Source of the DNA: Colocasia esculenta
Taxonomy: Eukaryota > Streptophyta > Magnoliopsida > Alismatales > Araceae
Direction: 5' to 3'
Length of the DNA: 64,000 bases
NCBI GenBank assembly: GCA_014218235.1
Contig: CM024758.1
Span: 71,682,206 to 71,746,205 of the forward strand
Position numbers and translations under genes: made by a program. A model generated the notes under the pieces. It made no database searches. It worked only from the letters and a program-made list of their open reading frames with translations, and had not been told where the DNA came from. Shown here one piece after another: positions 1-10,917 of the stretch (position 1 is the first letter of the stretch; the number at the start of each line of letters is the position of its first letter).

Positions 1-2165
1 ATTGTTAATTGTGTGTGTGAATGAATGTGGGGTGTGATGGTGAATGTGGAAATGGTATCCCTTAAACTTGTGAGCATGACTTATTGAGATTCTTGAAAAT
101 TTGTGTTTCATGATTTGAATTAGTATGAATGCCTTGGTTTTGGTCTGATCATGAAGGTTAGTGTGTCAGTATGTGTGTTTGCAATTTTGGTAAATTATCC
201 ATGCTTGTGTAATTTGCTAATAAATCCGGTTCGGTAAATAAAAGCATGCAAGAATGGTGTGATGATTAATCTATAGATGTATGCTTTAGGGTAATTTCGT
301 ATTCTCAATCATGTATATATATAGTAGCCTCTGTTTAAAACAGTAAGTGGTAAATTGCAAGATGTGTTAAACCCCATGTTAAGTTAAATTGTGAATGGCA
401 TGCTAATTAGGTGTTTTATTTACTGTAAATTTCATGTAGCTCAGAAAAATCTGAAAATTGAGGGTATAATCTTGAACCCGAAAACAGCATGTGGTTAAAA
501 TTTCAGGTCATTTGGATCAGTAAATAAAAAGTTATGTATTTTTCATGTGAATGTGATAATTTATGCATATTATCGTAATGTGATTAGTTATGGTCTAAAA
601 CCAACATGATTAGGTGTTTACTGTGTGTTAAACTCTGAAATTCTGTAGTACCATGTTAGGAAAAACAGAGATATTCATGTGTGAGTGAGAAAGTGAATGT
701 GATGAAAAGTGTAAAATGTAAAACCATGTGTAAAACGGTAAATGTGTAAATGTGTAACTGTGCCAATGTGACACTGCTTCCGTAGAGGGCAGTGGAGCTG
801 TATCAGGGAAAAGTCCCCCTGAGAAAGTTCAGTGTGTTAAGTGACCCTAAGGGCATTAGGGGGAAATCCTGGAGGTGGACAAGTACCACTGGTTAGGGTG
901 GAGACTTGTTCTCCCGGTCTGCGCAGTCCAAGAGTCGCCATTGGAATGCCTAGATGGCGTCTATGTGTAATGTGATGTGTATATGTCCTTCTTTGGTGGT
1001 TTGGACTATGTGTCACGGCACCTAAAATGTGTAATGTGAAATGTGTAATGTGTATGTGTCCATGTGTAATGTGTAAATGTGTAAGTGACAATGTGAATGT
1101 GTATGTGTAAAGTGAACCATGTGAAAGAGGGAATTTGTGTAAAGAAATGTGAAACTCAAGATGTGAAAAATGTGTTATTGAAACCTATGTGAGACAAATC
1201 TGAAACCATGTGAATTCAGTAAATTCATGTTATTATCATCATGTTTAAATGTGCAAAGATGTCTAGAATCCATGTTAGGGATAATTAGTGAACACGGGCA
1301 CAAGATAGCATGAATGGTTGTTAACATGATATGTTTATGCATTATTGTAGCTCTCATGCATAGGTTTCAGCCATGAAACCATATGAAATCAGCAACCTAA
1401 AGCATGTGAAAAGGTCTATGTAGGTGTTTAAAAATATGAAAATCCATGCTAGTTGTGTTCCCTTTCATGTATGTAAATGTTCATGTTGATAGCTCTCATG
1501 TTTTAGCTCTTTATTAAATTTTCATGAGTAAATTGAATCGAGATCATGTGATAGGTGAATTTCATTTTCTTTAGAAATCTGAAAGCATGATCATGTATAA
1601 AATTGTAAAACTTTCATGATAGGTTGAACTTGAATTGACTAGCATGCTATGTGTTGCAAATTGTAAATGTGCATATAGAAACCACTAGGACTTGTAAGTG
1701 TATATCATGAGTAGTGTTGCTTGCTGAGTCCTTGGACTCACTCCTTGCTTCGGCGTACAGGTGTAGTTGGTGACGTGGCACCTTTGGAGGAGGCAGCAGA
1801 GACGGACTCCGAGCGCGGAGATTAGCTAGCGTTGGAGTTTCTTTGAGATTGTGTATTTCATAAGTATGTAATGAACATTGTATTAGAGTACTATGAAAAG
1901 AATGTAAAAGTGTGGACAATTGTATTTCCATTTCAGCAATTTAAATTATGTGAACTCTTAGTTCCTTTTGTTAATTGCAAATTGCATGTATGTTTAATGT
2001 GGATGATGAATGATTGAAGACAGTTGTCTTTTACTTCCGCTACTCTGTTGTATATTCGCTGTATCTCAGTTGTTTGTATCGTTTGGGTAAATGTCCCACT
2101 GTGGCAGCACTCGCTACACCGACGTGGGTTGGTATAACCGTACCGGTGTAACGAGGGCCGTCACA
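1..2165 (+). repeat. Gypsy-type LTR, right part (left end outside window)
   Basis: Non-coding LTR sequence that ends in GGGCCGTCACA at 2165, right where a Copia RT frame is cut. It is the inverted homologue of the complete 4.3-kb solo LTR at 46910-51243. For example, the block around 1725-1760 (ctgagtccttggactcac, cttcggcgtacagg) reappears reversed near 47275-47315. The first base here aligns near 49190 of that copy, so roughly the outer half of the LTR lies outside the window. The sequence is rich in short ATGTG/AATGTGTAA runs and a 150-bp stretch around 780-960 carries the only GC-rich segment. If this is an insertion into C0, the right target duplication should be ATACC (2166-2170); the left copy is not visible. 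Small ORFs here (for example the His-rich one on the minus strand at 837-1091) are by-products of simple sequence. Confidence 0.85.
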
Positions 2166-2986
2166 ATACCTCTGTAGGTCTTTGGATCTACTGACTTACC
2201 AGATGGATCTTCTTCTAGTTTAGCATTAATTACAATTGGTGTGCTTGAGTGCTTGAGGTTCTGAAAGTCAAACCTCTTTAATAGCTCCTTGACATATTGG
2301 TTTGACTGATGAAGATTCCTTCATGTGTTTGGTTAACCTGCAATCCCAAAAAGAATGTTAAATCTCCCATTAAGCTCATTTCAAATTCATTCTTCATTTG
2401 ATTTGAAAATTCAGTGCAAAGGCCTTTATTGGTTGATCCAAATATTATGTCATCAACATAAATTTGGGCTACAATTATTGATTTTTAACTTTTTGTGAAC
2501 AATGTTTGATCAACATTACCTCTAGAATATCCTTTTTCAAGTAAAAAGGAACTCAACCGGTCATACCAAGCTCTTGGAGCTTGCTTAAGACCATAGAGAG
2601 CCTTATTAAGCTTGAAAACATGGTCAGGATATTTTTCATTTTCATATCCAGGAGGTTGTTCAACAAAAACATTTTCCTTGATATATCCATTATGAATGCA
2701 CTTTGACATCCATTTGATAGACTTTGAATTTCATGGAGGATGCAAAAGCAAGGAAAATTCTGACAGCTTCTAGTCTAGCTACAGGGGCATATGATTCTTC
2801 AAAGTCAATTCCAAATTCTTGGTTATACCCCTTTGCAACTAGCCTAGCTTTGTTTCTTATTACTTGACCAGTTTCATTTAACTTATTTCTGAAAACCCAT
2901 CTAGTACCAATCACTGCTTGGTCACTAGGTCTAGGTACTAATTCCCATACTTGATTTCTTTCGAATTGATGAAGCTCATCATGCAT
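2166..2986 (-). pseudogene. pol: C0 reverse transcriptase, truncated and frameshifted
   Basis: Copia RT (RVT_2 family), which copies the element RNA into DNA in virus-like particles. The first segment (2690-2986) carries the N-terminal RT box with VIGTRWVFRNK and ARLVAKGYNQ, and MDVK near its end. A frameshift leads to 2485-2709 with the ALYGLKQAPRAWY block. A further stop and frame change precede the catalytic YVDDIIFGSTN block near 2440-2475. The frame ends at 2166 in the segment that normally leads from RT to RNase H, cut by the Gypsy LTR. At least two breaks exclude function. Confidence 0.9.
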
Positions 2987-3020
2987 GGCATTAATCCAAT
3001 CAGAACTGGATAAGGCTTCA

Positions 3021-4023
3021 TCAATGACTTGGGTTCAATTGGGAAATTAGAGCTAGTGGGTCTTCTTCAATATTTTGCAAGAAGGATGATCTGGTCCTTA
3101 CTCTATCATTTAAGTTGCCAACTACACTGTCTAATGGGTGATCTCTCAGATATCGAGGTTCAGAAATTACCTGTTGAGAAGTACCCACTTCTGGAGCAAT
3201 GTTACCTGACCCACTTGAAGATGGTGAGTTATTGTTCAAGTTCTCTTCATTATTGACAAGCTCCTCAACAGTTGGTGAAGAATCCACAATGAGGTCATCC
3301 TCTTCATTGTCTTGTCTTTCCCTGCAAGATTTAGAATCATGAGTGGCAAAAGGAATTTTCATCAAAAACAACATGTGGAGATTCTTCAACAGTTTTGGTT
3401 TTTAGAATGTACACTTTGAAAGCCCTTGTCACTTCAGAATAGCCAAGGAAGATAGCTTCCTGACTCTTAGCATCAAACTTGTCAAGGTTTTCTTTGTTAT
3501 TATTGTGTACAAAGCATTTGCACCCAAAAGTTTTGAAATAAGAAACAGTTGGCTTTTTGTTTTTCAACAATTCATAGGGGGTTTTTCTGATCTTTGGTCT
3601 GATCAAAGCTCTATTTAGGATATGATTGGCTGTGTTAACAGCTTCAGCCCAGAAGGATTTGGGCAGATTACTTCCTAAGAGCATGGATCTAGCCATTTTC
3701 ACAAGAGTTCTATTCTTTCTTTCCACAACTCCATTTTGTTCTGGAGTTCTAGGTGAAGAAAACTTGTGAAATATTTGAAATTCAGCACATAGATCAGAAA
3801 AGGATGTGTTATCAAATTCACCCCCATGATCAGTTAAAATGTTTTTGATTTTATATGGATAAGTTGTTAAGATAGTGGTACAGAAATTCTTGAATTCAAG
3901 GCAAGTATCACTTTTGTGGGATAGAAAGATAACCCAAGTAAATCTAGTAAAGTCATCAATGATTACAAACCCATATCTCTTGCCACTTAAGCTTAGAACT
4001 CTTGTTGGCCCAGAAAGGTCCAT
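3021..4023 (-). pseudogene. pol: C0 integrase core and C-terminal region
   Basis: Copia integrase catalytic domain, which joins element cDNA to the target. In the segment 3337-4023 the DDE triad is intact: D2 in MDLSGP, D65 in ILTDHGGEF and E101 in GVVERKNRT, with the Copia spacing of 35 residues between the last two. The segment continues with the linker block FGCKCFVH and EAIFLGYS. A frame change near 3340-3390 moves into 3021-3389, an acidic Asn/Ser-rich linker that joins integrase to RT. The core is well preserved but lies in a broken polyprotein. Confidence 0.9.
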
Positions 4024-4034
4024 GTGAAGAAGTT

Positions 4035-4292
4035 CTAGTGGCCTAGATGTAAGTACCTCATTGAAGGTTTTAAAAGATTCCTAGTTTGTTTTCCTTTAGC
4101 ACATATCCCACAAACTTGATCTTCAACATTAGAAAAAGATTCAAGAAGACCCTTAACCAAGTTCAGTCTTAACAACTTATTCAATGTTCTGAAACTTGCA
4201 TGGCCAAGTCTTTTGTGCCAAGTCCATGCAATTTCATCTTTATTTGCAACAAAGCAAAGATTTTCAGAAAAGTTTTTATTAAGGTTGATCAT
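4035..4292 (-). pseudogene. pol: C0 integrase N-terminal HHCC zinc domain (GAG-pre-integrase)
   Basis: The segment holds WHKRLGHASF followed by the CGICAKGKQTR block, the HHCC zinc-binding module of Copia integrases. All four ligands can be seen (H in WHKRL, H in GHAS, then C and C in CGIC). A frame break lies between this segment and the catalytic core at 4023: the LELLHMDL junction is in another frame. Upstream it faces the protease segment with a further break near 4330. Confidence 0.85.
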
Positions 4293-4347
4293 GTAGACAT
4301 TGTTTTCTTTTTTCCAAAGAATTTGATTTTATTAGTTGATGAATCAA

Positions 4348-4674
4348 TTATCTTATAAAATTAGATTCAAACACAACTTTGTGACCTTTGTCACATAGTT
4401 GGCTGATACTGAGCAAATTATAATCAAGACCATCAACTAATAAAACATTATCTACTAAGTTTGAAGAAGTTTGACCAACCTTTCCAGATCCAATGATCTT
4501 TCCTTTATTTTTACCTCCAAATGTAACTGACCCTCCCTCCTTTTCAAGCATGAATGAGAATTTGGCTTTGTCTTCCGTCATGTGTCGTGAACACCCACTG
4601 TCAAGAGCCATACATTGGTGTTGGATGCACGACCCTTCCTGCAAAAGATCAGTGGGAGAAGTTTTGGTACCCAA
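4348..4674 (-). pseudogene. pol: C0 aspartic protease
   Basis: Copia protease, which cuts the Gag-Pol precursor. The active-site block is LDSGCSRHMTEDK, with the catalytic Asp of D-S-G intact, followed by VTFGGKNKGKIIGSGKV and LLSISQLCDKGHKVVF, the usual order in SIRE-like elements. The piece runs directly ahead of the HHCC integrase domain on the minus strand. Frames on both sides are broken. Confidence 0.85.
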
Positions 4675-4980
4675 ACAAAGTTGGGACCATCAGAATGTTT
4701 GAACATTGTCAGTAAATCTTTTATTACCCAAATTTGACCTGTTTTTTATTTTTGTTTTGTTACATTGGTGTTTTCAGCCTTTTCTGTTTGTTCTTTCTTT
4801 TAAGAATGAAAGAACCAAGATTTTGTTTTTGGTAGGAGGGGAGTTTTTCATTTGAAAATTGGAGTTCAGATGAGGAGGTGGAATCCAGGGATTTGTTGGT
4901 ACATCAAGAGATTTGGATAAAGGAATTGAGGATGATACCAAAATGGGTTATCATACCATTGGCTCCAAGGATTGGTCCAA

Positions 4981-5740
4981 TCATCTTGAAATGTTGTCTT
5001 GGAGGTCCAAGGTTTTTTCATGAATTATTTCTTTTGAATTTTTCTTATTTTTCAAATTTTTATTTGAATTTTTGGTTGAGTTGTTTGCAGCTTTTGATGT
5101 TGAGCAGGTCGACCTCTTCTGTACTGGTGTCGACATAGCAGCCACAGAAGCCTTGTTCTTGTGGACTGGTGTCGACCTGTCAGGGGACTGCGTCAACCTG
5201 ATTGTCTTCTTTTGTTTTTCAGTTTTTGCTTTGTTTTGTGTTTTGTTTAAGGTTTTGTTTGCTGTTTGTTGAATTTCTGTGTTCTCAAGATTAGGACCCT
5301 TGACAAATTTAATTAGTGGTGCTTTGCCCTTTTTCTCACCAGATTTGTCTTTCATGGGTTTCTTTTTGTTGAATTCTAATCCATGAGAGGTGGTTGTCAT
5401 GGTGGTTCCTAGCAGTGCCTCTAAGTTATCTTTACCTTTTGTGAAGGTTTGGATAACTTCATCCATTTCTTTTAGCTGGTTTTTAAGAGTTTCAATTTCT
5501 TCAATCTTCTGTTGTTTTTCTTATTTTCAATTTCCTGCTTTTCAGTTAAGTTTTTGAATTCTTGGGAGGCCTTTTGAGAGGCAAGTTTAGTTCATCATAA
5601 GGTTCAGGAGATTTTCTTTTTCTTCATGCAATTCTGTTATTTCAGTTTCCAGTTCATAAATTCTATGGTTTGAAGATTGGTTATGGTAAAGGTTTTCAAT
5701 TTTCTTTTGATGTGTTTGTTTTCTTTCTCATTTCAGAAAA
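4981..5740 (-). pseudogene. gag: C0 gag C-terminal / gag-pol linker region
   Basis: A Lys/Asn/Thr-rich region between gag and protease. Its open part is 4981-5466 and contains FTKGKDNLEALLG near the start, a box also present in C2 at about 39720-39740 and characteristic of this lineage. Upstream (5466-5740) a coiled, Glu/Lys-rich stretch is spread over several frames. The palindrome array at 5108-5196 lies inside this region, so the coding sequence around it is probably not constrained. No enzymatic function is expected; in related elements this is a spacer of unknown role. Confidence 0.65.
5108..5196. repeat. GTCGAC palindrome array, C0 internal region
   Basis: Three GTCGAC sites (5108, 5129, 5171) plus a decayed GTCAAC at about 5192, in the gag-pol linker. 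The flanking context (GGTGTCGAC, GTCGACCTG) matches that of the LTR array of the same element. Confidence 0.75.
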
Positions 5741-6889
5741 TTTTTCAACCAAATCAGCATAAGCATCCTGCCAATCATCTATAGTGTAGTCTTCGAAGGA
5801 TGTACTTACCTTTCATCTGAGCTGTTGGCCATAAAGCAAACCTCCTCACTTTCAGAGCTTGAGGCTTTCTTCTCTTCTTCTTCCTCACTTGAGTCTACAT
5901 CAGACCAAGTGGCTACCATGGCCTTTGGCTTCTTAAATTTCTAGAACTTCTTGTGCTTTTCCTTCTTGTTCTCAGGACACTCTCCCTTCATGTGTCCTGG
6001 TTTGTTGCACCTGTAACAAACAATATTTTCGTCTGATTGTGATTCTTGTTGAAATTAGAAGAGGAAGTGTTTTTCTTACCTGAGAAAAACTTCTTTTTCC
6101 CAGACATTTTTCCTTTTCTGTATTTCAAGAATTTTCTGAATTGCCTGGTCATGAGGGAAATTTCATCCTCATTTGACTCAGACTCCTCAGAACTTGTCTT
6201 TTCCTGACCTTTATCTTTATTGCTTGAAGAGGCCTTAACTGCCATAGGCTTGGTCTTAATTATGTGTTCTTCATTTCTTTTAAGTTGATTTCATATGTCA
6301 TTAAGGATCCAATTCATCCAAAGAGATTTGGACAGATCTTTTGAATCTTCAATGACAGTGGCCTTTGTATGCCAAATTGAAGAAAGTGAACGTAAGATTT
6401 TTCTTACCAAGTCTGCATCTGTATATTCCTTACCCAAGGCCTTTAATCCATTCACAATCACCATGAACCTGGCAAAATTTTAGAAATATTTTCGTTAGAC
6501 TTCATCATGAAAAGTTCATATTCTGAAACTAGAATATTTGCTTAGTCTCCTTTACTTGTGATGTTCCCTCATAGAGTAATTCGAGTTTATCCCACATCTC
6601 TTTGGCAGATTTGCACATTGAGATTCTCGAATACTCCTTGGGATGGACAGCACATTGAATCATGTTCATGGCACTATAATTCAATGTAGCTTTCCTTATT
6701 TGTTCCCTAGTCCAGGTGTCTTCTTCTCCCTAGTTTTCATAGGACCCACTTCCACTACTTTCCAGATCTCATAGTTCTGGGCCCTTAAAAATACTTGCAT
6801 TCTGTTTTTCCTGTAAGATAGTCCGTCCCATTAAAGAATGGTGGCCTATTTATGGAATGACCCTCAGCTATGAAACCTTTGGAATCCAT
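5740..6889 (-). pseudogene. gag: C0 Gag (UBN2-type) with CCHC zinc knuckle
   Basis: Copia Gag, the particle protein. The start at 6889 is chosen because the residues after it (MDSKGFIAEGHSINRPPFF) match C2 gag almost residue for residue. The core is degraded: the tryptophan-rich block after the start is frameshifted. The C-terminal part is clearer, with ASSSNKDKGQEK, LMTRQFRKFLKYRKG and a zinc knuckle (CYRCNKPGHMKGEC) near 5965-6015. At least three frameshifts or stops separate these pieces. The intact counterpart is at 39991-41184. Confidence 0.85.
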
Positions 6890-6991
6890 GACTCTAAAGC
6901 AGAAAGAAAATGCTTAGCAAACAACAGGCAAACACTCAAACACACAACACTCAGAAACAAAAACTGCTCAGATCAAATCAGATCAAAGTAA

Positions 6992-7009
6992 ACCCGCTCT
7001 GATACCAAT
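6992..7009 (-). other. C0 primer binding site
   Basis: Read on the minus strand this is ATTGGTATCAGAGCGGGT, directly after the LTR end. TGGTATCAGAG is the standard plant primer site complementary to the 3' end of initiator-Met tRNA. It fixes the LTR inner border at 7010. Confidence 0.9.
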
Positions 7010-7362
7010 TGAAGGATCGAAGTGAAGGTGAGGAAAACATCAAGAAGGGGGGGATGAATAGATCTTTGCCACTTTTGCAGAAGCTTATACAATTTAAAAC
7101 ACTTTTGAATCAGAGGCAATTTTATTAGTGAAAAACCACAGATCTGATGAGATTTGAGTGAGTTGGTAAAATAGATGTGAAACAAGTTGATTAAGTGAAT
7201 ATTAACCGATCCTATGCAAGCATCTAACGGATGAAATGATCAAACCACAATTAGACAAATGCACAAGGATTTTTTAGGTGGTTCAGAAATCACCAAGTGA
7301 TTCCTACATCCACCCCTCACACCCCGTGAGGATTCACTAAAACAACTGGGTAACACACCCAC

Positions 7363-7539
7363 TGGAGCCTGACAACTCCAACACTTGAGAGCTTACAACT
7401 CACACAACTTCTAGAGTAAGACTACTCTAGAACAACTGAGCAAGACTGCTCAACACAACCTTGAGTTAGACAACTCAAACTGAGCACAACGGCTCACAAC
7501 AACTTGAGCACAATGCTCACAACTTGAGCACAATGCTCA
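7363..7539 (-). other. Array of short perfect hairpins in C0 LTR leader
   Basis: Consecutive inverted repeats with short loops: TGGAG/CTCCA (7363-7380), a 10-bp stem TTCTAGAGTA/TACTCTAGAA with loop AGAC (7409-7432), TGAGCA/TGCTCA with loop AGAC (7437-7452), TTGAGTT/AACTCAA with loop AGAC (7461-7478), TGAGC/GCTCA (7481-7496), and TGAGCA/TGCTCA with loop CAA twice (7505-7519, 7525-7539). They fall between the TATA box and the primer site, hence in the predicted transcribed leader. Confidence 0.8.
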
Positions 7540-8027
7540 CATAAGACTTGCTAGACACCAACTCAAGACATAGACCTTCTAGCAACAGATCTAGTCGAAA
7601 AATGAGAGCACTATGAGAGCTATGCAGAAGCACTTGCATAATCTCAAAAGATATCTCAGAAGAACAGAAGTACAATGAATTGTATTAAATAACTTCGTTC
7701 TTCAAGTGTACTCCCTTGTAGAAGCTTGGATTGGGAAGAGGCTTGCAATCTTGAAATCCAAAACCGATGCTTTGCACTTTGGAATTGTTGGATCTTCCTT
7801 GAATTCTTCTTCAACGAAGGCTTCTACTGGATCTGCTTCCTTGGGATGCTTCAGAGGTTTCTACAGGGATCACACTCCAATTCTCACACTTGAATTGGTG
7901 AGAATTGGTCTTCTGGAAGCACACGGAGAGCAGAGGAGGGAGACGACCTCTTGTAGCCGCCAGGAAACTCTTTGGAGGCTCTAAGAGTTAGTTGGGTCTC
8001 TTCTCTTGATGGACGACCAATTGGGGG

Positions 8028-8036
8028 CCTTTTATA
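8028..8036 (-). promoter_or_regulatory. C0 LTR TATA box
   Basis: TATAAAAGG on the minus strand, followed by a run of C. It lies about 120 bp downstream of the GTCGAC array and about 490 bp upstream of the hairpin array, the usual U3-to-R position. This is a sequence-based prediction. Confidence 0.6.
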
Positions 8037-8155
8037 CCCAAAAGATTCCAAAGATACCCTTAGGTACAAGGGCACACGATCCTAGGTTGATACCCCATCG
8101 CCCTAGGCTGACACGTGGCAAACATCCAATTTAAGTTGCAAACTTTTCGTAGTGT

Positions 8156-8522
8156 GTCGACCTGCCCTGGTGGTGGTGTCGACACACTGCCCAAATCTTG
8201 AAACAGGCTGTTCTGGGAACTGATCCAGTGTCGACCTGCTTTGGTATTGTGTCGACCTGCTATCCTGGTTCTGAAAACAGCTGTTCTGGGAGCAGGATCC
8301 AGTGTCGACCTGCTATCCCCAATTCTGAAAACTGTTGTTCTGGGAGCAGGATCCAGTGTCGACCTACCCTGAGAGTGCGTCGACCTGAGTAGTCTGATTT
8401 CCAGAATCTGCAACTTGTGTCGACACACTCTTTGATATGTGTCGACACAGTCTCAACATTTGTTCATCTTTTTGCCTTTGAATTTGGGTTATTGTGTCGA
8501 CACCATTGTGGAGTGTGTCGAC
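8156..8522. repeat. GTCGAC palindrome array, C0 LTR U3
   Basis: Eleven GTCGAC sites in 367 bp (starting at 8156, 8178, 8230, 8251, 8304, 8358, 8379, 8419, 8441, 8496 and 8517). Most are embedded in GTGTCGACC or GTGTCGACAC. The spacers are not copies of one another except for a partial duplication around 8220-8360. All lie upstream of the TATA box. Confidence 0.9.
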
Positions 8523-8749
8523 ACTTCTTTTGCAAAAAGTGTTTGTACCTGAAAATTAAACACATATATCATTAGTAAAATGTTTTATTATGAGTGCAAA
8601 TGATAAGTGTGCTTTGAGACATGTTTTTTTTTTAATATGAATTTCAGGTGAAATGTATTTATCATGTTTCAAATAATTTGCATTCAAATCACATTTGTCA
8701 TCATCAAAATAGGAGGGAAAAAGATATGAAATTACACTCAAACCCAACA

Positions 8750-10900
8750 TCCCATGCTCCCCTCCCTCTTGTGGTTGTGTTGTAGCTCATGGGAGGCCCT
8801 AGGATTGAGGATCCCGTCGGTCTGCCTCCCTGCTGGTGTCGCGACCACACGGCGCGTCCCGACATCAGGAGAGGCGTCGGCCTAGTCGGGCACGACCTTA
8901 TCGCGACGCAGTTGGCGGTCGCGATAAGGGTCGTTGTCGCGACACGCTTTCCGATCGTGACAGGGTTGTTGTCGCGACCCGTTGCCCCATCGCAAGAGGG
9001 TGGCTGTCGCGGTGCCCTTCCCGGTCGTGACGGCTTTGGGGGTCGCGACAGTAACTGTGTTGCCTCGGGTGCTTCCGTGGGCCCGATTGTGTGTCGGCGT
9101 GTGCCCCAGGGTAGGCTTTCCCCTTAGGACCTTCTGGTAGGGAACACGGCAGATTAAGGTTACCTCCCTGTATTCAGTGAACAAAGGTGACACCTTCGTG
9201 GTCGTGTCCTGACAGTGGTGCTAGGAGGGTTGCATCTATCTAATAATCGATTGACTGGGGGTCAATCGATTATTATCAGAGCGACGGGTTTCCATGCTAG
9301 CGGGTGGTGTTCCGAGGCTCCGACTTTTTTTCCGTATGTGTTTAGTTGGCCGACGACCCTTTTAAGGGTTTGTGCATGATTCTCGCCTGCTGGGCTTGTC
9401 ATGGGTTACAAGCTAGCGGTTCAGCGTGTTTTGTTGTGCTGCCCTGCCTGTTCGCCCGGTGCTTGCCACTTTAGGGCTTGTCCCCGATCTGAGAGGTTGT
9501 TACCATTACCTGGGACCCCCATCCTCGGGCGCCTTCGAGGGAGGTATCGGGGTGACGAGCATACTCGAGTCGACAGTTGAGTGAGTCAGGCTCTGGAGTT
9601 GAGGGGAAAATGGTGGTTTGGACAGTGGCGTTGAGTCATTTGTAGAGCTCTCTTGGCTAGGCCTGGCACACCGAGGACGGCCGGAGTTCTACCTGATGCA
9701 GGCTAGCCAGTCCTTTGTCTCACTGCCTCGCTCTACGTGGTTCTGGAGCCACATAGGGAGGTTAGGCGTGAGGCCGCAGCTTGGCCAGGCCACGGTGTTG
9801 CATGCGTTGGTGTGCTTCTGTGGTGGCTCAGTCTCACCCTTCCGCGGGGGCAGAGGCAGGAGCTAGGCTAGCGAGCAGAGCGTGTGGATGGCGTGTCCCC
9901 CTCTTGGCTGCTAGCGGCGGTGGCTTGGTTGCTGTTGTTGTGATGACACTTCCTCATGACGTTTCTATGTGTTATCTGTTGCCCTAGTTTGCACAGCAGT
10001 TATAGCCTGGCTGTGCCTAGTTTTCGTGAGCGTTGTTGGTCCAGCCTTGTGCGGACCCATGCTTCTGGTGGTTTCTACTTCGGTGTTCTCTCAGTTCCGC
10101 GGTCCCGTCCTTGGGTGCCAGTCCGTGGTGGCACCAGCGTATGTGGTTTTCCGACCTCGTGGTGTGTCCGGGGTTCGGGGTGGTTCTGCTTGTGGGCCCT
10201 CGACCTTGTGGAGGTCTGAGGTGGCCGTGCTTGAGGTGAGACGTCGTTCTCACCTGGTTGTTGCGTGGTCTCGGCGGGTGCGCCAAGGGTTGCTTCCGCT
10301 TTGTGCCCGACTCCGTTGGATTCTGCAGGAGTCGTATGTATGTCACGACCTTGGTTGGTGGTCGTGGCGTTGCACTGTTCTATTCCGCTGCTTTGTAGTA
10401 TTCTGCTATAGGTGGTCCTCGCTTTACAGCTTTCTCAGGTATTTTCCTATTTTCGGAGTTTCTACTGCTCTGGCTGATGAGGGACTGGTAATCCCTACTG
10501 AGCCTTGTTCGTGAGGCTCACCCCCCTACTTCCTTCAGCTAGGGGTCGTCGTCGCGGGAGCTCGATGTCGGATTGGTTGCGGAGGCGGCTGTGGCACCAT
10601 GTGTTGTCAGTAACAGTGAGAGCGAGTTCTATAAGCTCTTGTACCCAAGTGAGCTGAGAGTTGTGTTTTGCATGTCCTCGAGGTATGCCCCTTAAGGAAT
10701 GCACCTTTCTTCTTGTACCTATCCTTTACTTGGGACACGTTGTGCAGACCTTTGTATTTTGTACATATTGTTATAGTTATTTAAATTCAGTACATATCTC
10801 ACTAGACTATTTCTTCTAACCCTTAAAGATCTTCGGATCTGTGGGTGGCAACGCGAACTTCAGGGTCCCTGGCGGGGGTCCAGGAGGTCGGGTCATTACA
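8750..10900 (+). repeat. LARD 5' LTR (5'-truncated by C0)
   Basis: Homologous to 15457 onward of the 3' LTR (shared block atgctcccctcc at its start, then GAGGATCCCGTCGGTC). It ends in GGTCATTACA at 10900. It provides the uninterrupted reference that defines the three insertions in the 3' LTR: its counterparts of the three insertion points are near 10098, 10548 and 10606. GC-rich, with GTCGCGAC repeats at 8837-9050. ORFs such as 8789-9127 are by-products of this repeat. Confidence 0.85.
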
Positions 10901-10917
10901 GTTGGTATCAGAGCGGG
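10901..10917 (+). other. LARD primer binding site
   Basis: GTTGGTATCAGAGCGGG begins immediately after the 5' LTR end. TGGTATCAGAG is the initiator-Met tRNA type primer site. It fixes the strand of the LARD as plus. Confidence 0.85.

Larger units (their letters stand above)
2166..8749 (-). mobile_element. C0: SIRE/Maximus-like Copia retrotransposon, 3' end missing
   Basis: Minus-strand Copia element read right to left: 5' LTR (7010-8749), primer binding site, gag, linker, protease, integrase, and RT cut off at 2166. The Copia order PR-INT-RT is clear. The integrase-linker box (EAIFLGYS, then VEESPHVVFDE) and the long coiled, charged region behind gag are typical of the SIRE/Maximus lineage. 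RNase H and the 3' LTR must lie to the left of the window because the Gypsy LTR at 1-2165 splits the RT. The outer edge at 8749 abuts sequence homologous to 15457 onward in the LARD 3' LTR, so C0 inserted into the LARD 5' LTR. Several frameshifts and stops mean the element is dead. Confidence 0.9.
7010..8749 (-). repeat. C0 5' LTR
   Basis: Bounded by TGTTGGGTTTG at the outer edge (8749, minus strand) and CGATCCTTCA at the inner edge (7010). The 1740-bp LTR contains, in transcription order, a GTCGAC array in U3 (8522-8156), a TATA box (8036-8028), and a run of short hairpins (7539-7363) before the primer site. The outer border is supported by the neighbouring LARD sequence resuming at 8750. 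The 3' LTR of the element is outside the window, so LTR identity cannot be judged. Confidence 0.85.

Noticed and set aside
837..1091. His/Thr-rich small protein on the minus strand
   Set aside because: Translation of ATGTGTAATGTG-type simple sequence in an LTR.
8156..8522. CRISPR-like repeat-spacer pattern of the GTCGAC array
   Set aside because: Repeats are only 6-10 bp, spacing is irregular and the context is a plant retrotransposon LTR.
8789..9193. ORFs across the GTCGCGAC repeats
   Set aside because: Reading frames arise from the repeat itself; the homologous stretch at 15491-15760 does not conserve the frame.
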